DNA from: Bacteroidales bacterium
GTDB taxonomy: Bacteria; Bacteroidota; Bacteroidia; Bacteroidales; CAIWKO01
Direction: 5' to 3'
DNA: 39,848 bases
NCBI GenBank assembly: GCA_023228145.1
Contig: JALOBU010000028.1
Coordinates: 1-39,848, forward strand
Each line of letters starts with the position of its first letter. Within the stretch, counting starts at the first letter, position 1. Under the pieces are notes generated by a model. That model saw only the letters and a list, made by a program, of their open reading frames with translations, did no database searches and was not told the DNA's origin. Shown here in pieces: positions 18,259 through 24,871 of this stretch. Both the position numbers and the translations under genes were made by a program.

Positions 18259-19032
18259 ATGTCCAACAGCCTGTTCCATTCCATTATTTTCGGCCCGGTA
18301 CGAAGCAGAAGACTGGGCGTTTCCCTTGGCATTAACTTACTGCCGACTCATGTAAAATTCTGCTCTTTTAATTGTATTTACTGCGAATGCGGATGGACGG
18401 AAGCCAGTGATGTAAGCCAGGCAAATTTTCATCCCCGGGAAGAAATATTTCGTGAACTTGAAACCAAACTTTTAACACTGAAAGGGCAACAGTTAGATGT
18501 AGACTCGCTGACTTATGCAGGAAACGGAGAGCCCACCATGCATCCTCAATTCAACGAAATTGTTGATGATACGTTGAGCCTCAGAGACAAATATTTCCCT
18601 TTGGCAAAAGTTACTGTGCTATCAAACTCCACAATGCTTTCGAACGAAAAAGTGTTTCGGGCTTTGCTCAAAACCAACAACCTGATGAAACTTGACTCCG
18701 GAACAGAAGAAACTTTTCAGATTATCAACAACCCCAGAATCAGCATCACGCTAAGTGAAATTGTGAACAACCTGAAACGCTTTGATGGCAGACTGGTCAT
18801 TCAAAGTATGTTTGTCCGTGGAAAAATAGGAGATAAAATTATTGACAATACCCAAGAAAGCGAATTAAATACCTGGCTAAAACACCTTGATGAAATTAAA
18901 CCGGCTGAAGTACAGGTATATTCCATTGACCGGAGACCGCCACTGGCGCAACTTGAAAAAATAAGCAGGGAAGAACTTCTTGAAATTGCTAATAAAGTTG
19001 AGCAACTGAATCTGAAAGCTATCGTTTATTAA
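18259..19032 (+). CDS. Radical SAM protein (COG0731-type)
   Basis: A 257-residue protein with the radical SAM iron-sulfur motif CxxxCxxC (C35-SFN-C39-IY-C42) followed by the glycine-rich SAM-binding stretch (LTYAGNGEPTMHP). The N-terminus IIFGPVRSRRLGVSLGINLLP is typical of the COG0731 group, related to wyosine-type tRNA-modifying enzymes and other activases. The reaction catalysed is not established for this bacterial subgroup. It starts 5 bp after pheT and ends 2 bp before the carbinolamine dehydratase, so it is very probably co-transcribed with both. Confidence 0.88.
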   Translation: MSNSLFHSIIFGPVRSRRLGVSLGINLLPTHVKFCSFNCIYCECGWTEASDVSQANFHPREEIFRELETKLLTLKGQQLDVDSLTYAGNGEPTMHPQFNEIVDDTLSLRDKYFPLAKVTVLSNSTMLSNEKVFRALLKTNNLMKLDSGTEETFQIINNPRISITLSEIVNNLKRFDGRLVIQSMFVRGKIGDKIIDNTQESELNTWLKHLDEIKPAEVQVYSIDRRPPLAQLEKISREELLEIANKVEQLNLKAIVY

Positions 19033-19034
19033 TA

Positions 19035-19274
19035 ATGTGGATAGAAAAAGATAACAGCCTGGAACGCACCTTTGAGTTTAAAAACTTTATTGAAGCTTTT
19101 GCTTTTATTACAAAAGTGGCCTTGTTATGCGAAAAAATGAATCATTATCCTGTTTGGGAGAACTCACGGCATCTGGTAACCATAAAATTAATTTCTCACG
19201 ACAATGAACATGCTGTTTCAGATAAAAATTACGAGCTTTCAAGTCAGATAGACGAAATCTATTACCACCTCTGA
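19035..19274 (+). CDS. Pterin-4a-carbinolamine dehydratase
   Basis: A 79-residue protein, slightly shorter than most family members because the N-terminal helix is trimmed. The signature region EKMNHYPVWEN (33-43) corresponds to the family's 'EKxNHHPxW' motif, with H37 the catalytic histidine. It is followed by VTIKLISHDN and ELSSQIDEI. The enzyme dehydrates 4a-hydroxytetrahydrobiopterin (the product of aromatic amino acid hydroxylases) to the quinonoid dihydropterin; some relatives serve molybdopterin metabolism. The second family histidine is Tyr38 here, a tolerated variant. It is 2 bp after the radical SAM gene and its stop overlaps the next ATG by one base. Confidence 0.88.
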   Translation: MWIEKDNSLERTFEFKNFIEAFAFITKVALLCEKMNHYPVWENSRHLVTIKLISHDNEHAVSDKNYELSSQIDEIYYHL

Positions 19275-19684
19275 TGCAAAATTACGAACCCAAAATATTA
19301 CTTGCCTTTGCAGAAGCTGTTAGCGGAAATAAAAAAATTTTCAAGTGGCTTGCCGAAAACGGATACATCGAGCTGGCGTCATTGTCCAACTGCATCAACT
19401 CCGACAATCAGGCATTTTTCTGGCTGCTGAAAAACGGATACCCGCATCTTGCCATACTCAGCAATGCCATGGATGGGTATGAAGATGCTTACAAATGGCT
19501 GCAAAAAAACAAAATGGAATTCTATATTGTTTTTGCCGACGCATGCCGCAACAAGCCCAAAGCAATAGAATGGCTGAAAAAAAACAACATGGAAGTATTT
19601 ATTCTTGTTGCAAAAAAAATCTTTGACGTGCTTGAACAACAAAGGCGGAATTCATACGACTACCATAAAATGAGGTTCAGATAA
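19274..19684 (+). CDS. Small protein of four 25-residue WL-repeats, function unknown
   Basis: A 136-residue soluble protein that I do not recognise. It contains four copies of a repeat with Trp-Leu at residues 25, 50, 75 and 100, an exact 25-residue period. Each unit reads roughly 'WLxxNg(y/m)xxLaxLsnAxxxxxxA(f/y)', predicted as two short helices, so the whole would be a small alpha-solenoid of the kind used for protein binding. The ATG overlaps the upstream TGA by one base, placing it at the end of the pheT-radical SAM-dehydratase transcript. No catalytic or membrane feature is visible. Confidence 0.8.
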   Translation: MQNYEPKILLAFAEAVSGNKKIFKWLAENGYIELASLSNCINSDNQAFFWLLKNGYPHLAILSNAMDGYEDAYKWLQKNKMEFYIVFADACRNKPKAIEWLKKNNMEVFILVAKKIFDVLEQQRRNSYDYHKMRFR

Positions 19685-19704
19685 AATCATCACAGAGAAA
19701 TGAT

Positions 19705-19737
19705 TTTGGGTTTAAAGAAGAATTAGTTTTATTTTTG
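19705..19737 (+). promoter_or_regulatory. Promoter of the GT-C-like membrane protein
   Basis: This is the best plus-strand promoter match in the window: TTTG (19705-19708), 21 nt, then TATTTTTG (19730-19737), fitting the Bacteroidota consensus exactly. The ATG at 19766 lies 28 bp after the -7 box. Confidence 0.75.
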
Positions 19738-19765
19738 CTCACAATATTAATTTGCGTTTCAGACA

Positions 19766-21151
19766 ATGAAAATAAAAATAAAATCTTCGATAAAAATCAT
19801 ATTGTATTTTATCCTGACAGCGCTCATACTTTGCATTCCTGCATTATACAACAGGTATGTTCTTTTTTATACTGATTCGGCACTGTATCTGGAGTCGGCC
19901 ATGACATTGGCTCCCTCATTGGACAGACCCATTGGATACGGATTCTTCATCAGGGCAACAACCTGGCAAACGTCGCTGTGGTATGCAATTTTCATGCAGG
20001 GAATGATTGCGTCATTGTTGATATACCACTCACTTAAAACTGTCCTGGTCCATATTGGTTTTAAAAAAATATATCATTTCCTGACTTTATGCATTCTGGT
20101 AATTTTTTCCACACTTGGATGGTACACTAGTTTGCTGATGCCCGATGTGCTGACTTCCTTTCTGATTCTGGCTGTCTTCAATGTCATTTTCGGGAAAAAC
20201 AATATTATAACTTATATCCTTTACTCAACCTTATTATTTTTTATCATCTTCTCTCACTTGAGCAACTTTCCCATATTACTGATGATACTGGCAACCCTCT
20301 GGCTTTTCATACTGTTGAAAAAGACATTTGCTTCCTACAGAAAAAAAACTTTATACCGTACCCTTTTGGTATTGATAGTTTTTTTAGGAACAATAACTTA
20401 CCTGATAAAATATAATTACGACCATTACGGAAAAGCGACCATATCACCTACCAGTGGTGTTTTTACATTTGCAAGATTAATAGACACGGGGGTTATTGAC
20501 ATTTACCTCAGGGACAACTATGATAAAAAAAATTACCAGATATGCCAATTCAAAGACGATATTCCCAGTTCCTCACAAATGTTTTTATGGGATTTGAATG
20601 GAATTTTTTACAAAATGGGTGGTTGGGCTAATTACCAGGAAGAGCCCAAAATAATAGTCAACAATATCTTTAAATCTCCAAAGTATTACGGAACCATTGT
20701 AAAAGATTTCTCCCTTTCTACTTTGAAGCAACTGCTGGAGTTCAAGGTCGGAGACGACCTGCTGAATTTTACATCGGAATCCTGGAGATCAGTATATGAT
20801 AAAATCATACAATGCTATCCAAAAAAAGAAATTAAACATGAATTTTGTACTTCAAAACAATCTAAGGAAGAATTTAAATTCGACACTTTAAATGATGTTA
20901 TCCTGCTTTTTGTTGTATTATCATTAATACTTATTGCTTTTATTGTTAGCAGGTATAAAATTCATGACAAAATATATCTTTTTCTTGTAGTGAATCTCTC
21001 CGGAGTTATATTCAATGCAGCGGTATGCGCCAATTTATCTAATGTACTGAACCGTTACCAGGCAAGAGTTGTGTGGATAATTCCTTTTATTGCCATCGTA
21101 TTATTTTTGAATTATATACTTCCCAGACTAATTTCTTATATCCGGAAATAA
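19766..21151 (+). CDS. Polytopic membrane protein, probable GT-C-type glycosyltransferase
   Basis: A 461-residue protein with a first membrane segment at about 8-28, then an extracytoplasmic loop with YTDSALYLESA and LDRPIGYGFFIR, then about nine further hydrophobic segments. A large soluble loop lies at about 225-370 before the last membrane segments. An acidic residue in the first loop after TM1 is the hallmark of GT-C glycosyltransferases that use polyprenyl-phosphate sugars (PMT/ArnT-like), so a role in cell-surface glycan assembly is likely. I do not recognise a specific family. It is convergent with the GT9 gene with only 23 bp between the stops. Confidence 0.7.
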   Translation: MKIKIKSSIKIILYFILTALILCIPALYNRYVLFYTDSALYLESAMTLAPSLDRPIGYGFFIRATTWQTSLWYAIFMQGMIASLLIYHSLKTVLVHIGFKKIYHFLTLCILVIFSTLGWYTSLLMPDVLTSFLILAVFNVIFGKNNIITYILYSTLLFFIIFSHLSNFPILLMILATLWLFILLKKTFASYRKKTLYRTLLVLIVFLGTITYLIKYNYDHYGKATISPTSGVFTFARLIDTGVIDIYLRDNYDKKNYQICQFKDDIPSSSQMFLWDLNGIFYKMGGWANYQEEPKIIVNNIFKSPKYYGTIVKDFSLSTLKQLLEFKVGDDLLNFTSESWRSVYDKIIQCYPKKEIKHEFCTSKQSKEEFKFDTLNDVILLFVVLSLILIAFIVSRYKIHDKIYLFLVVNLSGVIFNAAVCANLSNVLNRYQARVVWIIPFIAIVLFLNYILPRLISYIRK

Positions 21152-21174
21152 AAAGGTTAAGTAATTCAGGAATC

Positions 21175-22170
21175 TTATAATTGGGTTGCAAGTTCCGAAA
21201 TTCTTCCAACATCAATTTCCATCATGCAGCGAAAATGTTTTTTCGGACATTGTTTATAACCGAGTTTGCTGCAGGGACGGCACTTAAGCGCCTTAACTTC
21301 AACAATGTGAAAATTTTCTTTTCCTGAAGGGTCATAAGGATACATACCAAAATCAGGTACTGTATTCCCCCAAATGGAAATGACTTTTTTACCTAAAGCT
21401 GCTGCAATATGCATCAAGCCGGTATCGGTGGTGATAACTGCATCGGCCTGCTGAGCCACGGATGCAGATTGATTAATATTCAAAAGGCCACATGCATTAA
21501 AAACTTTTTCACCAAGTGTAGCACGTACTTTTTCGGATTTATCAAAATCTTCTGTACCACCCAACAACACAATGGGTTTGTCAACGGCCTTACAGATTTC
21601 CAGCATTTTTTCAAATGGCAGTTGTTTGGTATTTTGTTTGCTTCCACCAGTAAGAGCAATAAACCCAAAGTGGAAATTTTCAGGTAAAAATTTATTAATA
21701 TCAACTTTATCATTATCAGGTATGAAAAAATCAAGGCCTTGCACATCGCTAATAACATTAAGTTTTTCTACTGCCTGATAATAGCGGTCAACCACATGAA
21801 CCTTTGGCAACAGATTTATTTTAAAATTAGTGTAAAGCCATTTCTTTTTGTTCAATTTGTTGAATGTTCCTGAAGGCACTCCCAGGCATGCCCTGACAAA
21901 GATGGAACGGCGATTCTTCTGCAGGTCAACTATAAAATCAAATTTTTCATTTTTTAACTCCGGAATAATCTCTTTCACTTTTTTTTCAAAAGTGTGAATC
22001 TTGCTTATGTATGGATTTTCTGCAAGTAATGGAATGTACTGTTTTTTTAAAAGAAAATGCAACTCTGCATCCGGCAGTTGCTTTTTAATGCAACGAGCAA
22101 CGGGTGAAGTAAGTACTATATCGCCTATAGAACTGAAACGGATGATGAGGATTTTTTTAATGGGCTGCAT
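21175..22170 (-). CDS. Glycosyltransferase family 9 (LPS heptosyltransferase-like)
   Basis: A 331-residue GT-B-fold protein. The N-terminus KKILIIRFSSIGDIVLTSPVARCIKK is the classic WaaC/WaaF/GT9 start, and the C-terminal donor-binding region TTDTGLMHIAAALGKKVISIWG is also diagnostic. GT9 enzymes transfer heptose from ADP-heptose to the lipopolysaccharide inner core on the cytoplasmic face of the inner membrane; the exact sugar is not readable here. The C-terminal cysteine cluster (CRPCSKLGYKQC) is common in this group. It is convergent with the GT-C-like gene, and both plausibly serve surface-glycan synthesis. Confidence 0.92.
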   Translation of the reverse strand: MQPIKKILIIRFSSIGDIVLTSPVARCIKKQLPDAELHFLLKKQYIPLLAENPYISKIHTFEKKVKEIIPELKNEKFDFIVDLQKNRRSIFVRACLGVPSGTFNKLNKKKWLYTNFKINLLPKVHVVDRYYQAVEKLNVISDVQGLDFFIPDNDKVDINKFLPENFHFGFIALTGGSKQNTKQLPFEKMLEICKAVDKPIVLLGGTEDFDKSEKVRATLGEKVFNACGLLNINQSASVAQQADAVITTDTGLMHIAAALGKKVISIWGNTVPDFGMYPYDPSGKENFHIVEVKALKCRPCSKLGYKQCPKKHFRCMMEIDVGRISELATQL

Positions 22171-22193
22171 TTAATATAATGAACTTGACATTT

Positions 22194-22209
22194 CAAAAGT
22201 ACAAAATTA
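22194..22209 (-). promoter_or_regulatory. Overlapping -7 boxes upstream of the GT9 gene
   Basis: On the minus strand, TACTTTTG (22201-22194) and TAATTTTG (22209-22202) both fit TAnnTTTG, about 25-40 bp before the GT9 ATG at 22170. No TTTG is seen at the -33 distance for either, so which one is used is open. Confidence 0.4.
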
Positions 22210-22229
22210 TTTAATAAGGGTTTTTGAGT

Positions 22230-22283
22230 ACTGTCGGGGTGACTGCGCATGTAGCAAACGTAAAAGACAGTTACCCCGACAGT
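22230..22283. terminator. Strong stem-loop after the CapA-like gene
   Basis: A perfect 11-bp inverted repeat, ACTGTCGGGGT (22230-22240) with ACCCCGACAGT (22273-22283), extends to 16 bp with one non-Watson-Crick pair and a 22-nt loop. It begins 3 bp beyond the stop of the minus-strand CapA-like gene and lies in front of the minus-strand GT9 gene, so it probably ends the former's transcript. There is no strong U-tract on the minus strand. Confidence 0.55.
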
Positions 22284-22286
22284 TGA

Positions 22287-23357
22287 TCAAAACTTTTCCA
22301 TTGTTACTACACCCTCATCAGTGATTTTTATCTTCACTTCCGGAAAATCAGTTTTAGTCAGGTTTTGAATAATTTTTAATACTTGTTTGCTCTCATCGAA
22401 TAGCGGTGGCTGATACTTAATTTGTTTGGTAGAATGAATCTGTGCTTTCAGAAACTTGCCTGTTTTATCCGTAAAAACTTCCATAATCGGAGCCAGTCCA
22501 CAAACACCTGCTACACTTATTTTGCTGTAAGTACAAAAATTTCCCATGCTGTATGCAATAAACCGGTCATTATAAACTTCCACGGCTCTTGTTACATGCG
22601 GCCCATGCCCAAAAACCACATCGGCACCGGCATCAATCACCTGATGTGCAAATCCATACACATTGCCACGGTTATAGCCCATGTACGATTCATCTCTACG
22701 CGGAACATGCTGATGTTCGGCTCCTTCGGCACCGCTGTGGAATGAAACTATTACTATATCACAGATAGAATCCAGAAAATGAACCAGCTTGCGAGCTTCG
22801 GCATAATTGCGTACATCGCAATTTCCGGTTTCGGGCGAAAAAGCACAAAAACCATATTTCACGCTGTCATTTTCATATATGGCGTAAGGCTTCGTCAGCC
22901 AGCCTGCATATTGCAGCCCTGCATTTTCCAGTGTTTTGGCTGTGCTTTCCTTGCCTGTTGGCCCAAAATCTTTGGTGTGGTTATTTGCCACGCTGATAAG
23001 GTCGAAACCTGCATCCACCAAACAATTCACAAATTTTGTGGGCATCCCGAAAGTCCAGCAGGAATTGGTGTTTTTACAGGATTTACGCCCGGCAGGTGTA
23101 TCGGTAAAGACTCCTTCTAAATTGCAAAAAGCCACATCAGCATTCTGAAAAATATGTTTTACATTGACAAATTCATTAGAGCAATCTTCATTGGGAGGTA
23201 AAAATTCCCGGGATGGAATAATCGTCCCCAGCATCACATCGCCCACACCAACTATTACAATAGTGTCTTTGGAGGCTATAGTTTGCGTAGTGTCCTGTGC
23301 TTGGGCACTAAAAACAAAAAAAATGAGAAAGAGTTTTAAAATGATGACTTTCTTCAT
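22287..23357 (-). CDS. CapA-family (PGA synthesis CapA-like) metallophosphatase-fold protein
   Basis: A 356-residue protein with a signal peptide (MKKVIILKLFLIFFVFSAQA). The family signature follows: VGVGDVMLG (D40 is a metal ligand), then DVAFCNLEG, DLISVANNHTKDFG, IVSFHSGAE and ADVVFGHGPHV. This is the calcineurin-like phosphoesterase fold of CapA/PgsA proteins, which in Bacillus take part in poly-gamma-glutamate capsule synthesis or anchoring. No capB/capC partners are adjacent, so the substrate here is unknown. It is exported to the periplasm or beyond. The gene is divergent from the TPR gene. Confidence 0.92.
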   Translation of the reverse strand: MKKVIILKLFLIFFVFSAQAQDTTQTIASKDTIVIVGVGDVMLGTIIPSREFLPPNEDCSNEFVNVKHIFQNADVAFCNLEGVFTDTPAGRKSCKNTNSCWTFGMPTKFVNCLVDAGFDLISVANNHTKDFGPTGKESTAKTLENAGLQYAGWLTKPYAIYENDSVKYGFCAFSPETGNCDVRNYAEARKLVHFLDSICDIVIVSFHSGAEGAEHQHVPRRDESYMGYNRGNVYGFAHQVIDAGADVVFGHGPHVTRAVEVYNDRFIAYSMGNFCTYSKISVAGVCGLAPIMEVFTDKTGKFLKAQIHSTKQIKYQPPLFDESKQVLKIIQNLTKTDFPEVKIKITDEGVVTMEKF

Positions 23358-23371
23358 CTGTGATTTTTATG

Positions 23372-23379
23372 CAAAGTTA
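23372..23379 (-). promoter_or_regulatory. Putative -7 box of the CapA-like gene
   Basis: On the minus strand TAACTTTG fits TAnnTTTG and lies 14 bp upstream of the ATG at 23357. No -33 TTTG is seen. It sits back to back with the TPR gene's -7 box at 23400-23407. Confidence 0.5.
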
Positions 23380-23399
23380 GGATTTATTGACATTTTTTC

Positions 23400-23407
23400 T
23401 ACTTTTG
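23400..23407 (+). promoter_or_regulatory. Putative -7 box of the TPR gene
   Basis: TACTTTTG fits TAnnTTTG. Transcription would begin close to 23413, which argues for translation from the ATG at 23430 and not from the in-frame GTG at 23412. Confidence 0.5.
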
Positions 23408-23429
23408 ATTTGTGAAATATTCCAGCCGG

Positions 23430-24824
23430 ATGCTAAGCAATAAATACAATTTTAATAAAGTTTTTTTTCTGTTTATTACTATTACTTGCTTTTCGCATCA
23501 TACGTTTTCACAAGATGAAACCATTGACAGCCTTAAATCAAAACTGGTTTTAGCTCAAAGTACCGAAAAAATTGATTTACTGCATCAACTCACACGCGAA
23601 CTTTGGTATTATGAGCCCGATGAAGCCATGAAATATGCTGAAATGGCATATCAGCTTTCTTTTTCCTTTAATGATTCATCAAATATGGCTATGGCGCTAA
23701 AAAACAAAGGAATTGTTCTTTATTTTACCGGTGAAAACAAAAACGCAATAAATTGTTACAACAAAGCTCTTAAAATTTATACAAAACTTAATGAAAAAAA
23801 AGGTATTTCCAGTTGTGTCAATAACCTTGGTATCATTTATATGGATTTGGGCAATTATAAAAAAGCACTGCTATTTTATCAAAAAAGTATACAAACAGAT
23901 ATTGAATTAAATGACGAACAAGCCTTGGCAAGCTCACTGAGCAATGCCGGGATAGTTTATCACTTTCAGGGAATGTACGATATGGCTATTGCTTATTATC
24001 AGAAATCACTTGCTCTGGAAATAAAATTTAAAAATTATGACGGCATTGGCGAATGTCTTATGAACATCGGGGTAGCTTATCAGGATAACGGAATGAGCCC
24101 TGAAAGCAAAAATTATTATGATAAAGCATTGATTATTTTTAAAAAAACAGCTAATAAAAACCGTTTTGCAATGACGTGTTACAACATTGCCAAAATGCTA
24201 TACACACAAAAAGATTATTTTAAATCGTATCTGTATATCAGGCATTCCCTTAAAATAAGATATGAGATTGACGACCTGCAGGGAATTGCATCAGGCTTGA
24301 ATTTGCTCGCGTTGATTTATGAGGCTACAGGCAATGATGAAAAAGCTAATGAATATCTTTTTAAATCATTATTAATGGAATTGGAACTTGGAAATAAAAG
24401 AAGGGCATCCATTGTTCTTTCGAACAAAGGAATGATGTTGCTAAAAAATGAAGAATACGAAGAGGCCCTTAACTTTTTCCTGAACAGCATGGAAATTGCT
24501 AAAGATATTAATGCCCGTCATGAATTACTGGATAATTATCAGAACCTTTCAAAAGTGTACTATTTGATTGATGATTCAACCAGAGGGCTTTATTATGATG
24601 ATATGTATTGGATTTTAGCCGATTCCATACAAAAGGATGCAAAACATTTTTCAAAAGGCAGTTTATTTGTAAAAGACAGCAATGAGAAGGTAAAGACAAG
24701 CCGTGTCAACCATGATTTAAATGGCACGGAAACAGATAAAAAAATGTACTATTTTATTTTTTCGGCCGCATTTGTCATTTTTATTATAGTTTTTATATTT
24801 TTACGGAGCAAAAAAAGTACTTAA
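23430..24824 (+). CDS. Exported TPR protein with C-terminal membrane anchor
   Basis: A 464-residue protein. The start ATG at 23430 gives a signal peptide (VFFLFITITCFSHHTFS). Seven tetratricopeptide repeats with 40-residue spacing follow (about 80-360), each with 'NxGxxYxxxGxYxxAxxYYxKSL'-type helices. Residues about 437-458 form a single transmembrane helix (YYFIFSAAFVIFIIVFIFL) followed by a short basic tail. In Bacteroidota this layout usually precedes a cytoplasmic histidine kinase or LuxR-type domain, but here the protein stops after the helix. It may therefore be a truncated sensor or a scaffold. It is divergent from the CapA-like gene. Confidence 0.88.
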   Translation: MLSNKYNFNKVFFLFITITCFSHHTFSQDETIDSLKSKLVLAQSTEKIDLLHQLTRELWYYEPDEAMKYAEMAYQLSFSFNDSSNMAMALKNKGIVLYFTGENKNAINCYNKALKIYTKLNEKKGISSCVNNLGIIYMDLGNYKKALLFYQKSIQTDIELNDEQALASSLSNAGIVYHFQGMYDMAIAYYQKSLALEIKFKNYDGIGECLMNIGVAYQDNGMSPESKNYYDKALIIFKKTANKNRFAMTCYNIAKMLYTQKDYFKSYLYIRHSLKIRYEIDDLQGIASGLNLLALIYEATGNDEKANEYLFKSLLMELELGNKRRASIVLSNKGMMLLKNEEYEEALNFFLNSMEIAKDINARHELLDNYQNLSKVYYLIDDSTRGLYYDDMYWILADSIQKDAKHFSKGSLFVKDSNEKVKTSRVNHDLNGTETDKKMYYFIFSAAFVIFIIVFIFLRSKKST

Positions 24825-24860
24825 GGCACTTAAATTAAAAATAAACAAACAATAAAAATA

Positions 24861-24867
24861 AAGGAGG
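24861..24867 (+). promoter_or_regulatory. Strong Shine-Dalgarno sequence of the OPT gene
   Basis: AAGGAGG lies 4 nt before the ATG at 24872. It is conspicuous because other genes in the window have AT-rich leaders without such a site. Confidence 0.7.
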
Positions 24868-24871
24868 AATT

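Noticed and set aside
23412..23429. GTG start 18 bp upstream for the TPR protein
   Set aside because: It lies almost on the predicted transcription start after the -7 box at 23400-23407, and the ATG at 23430 begins a better signal peptide.
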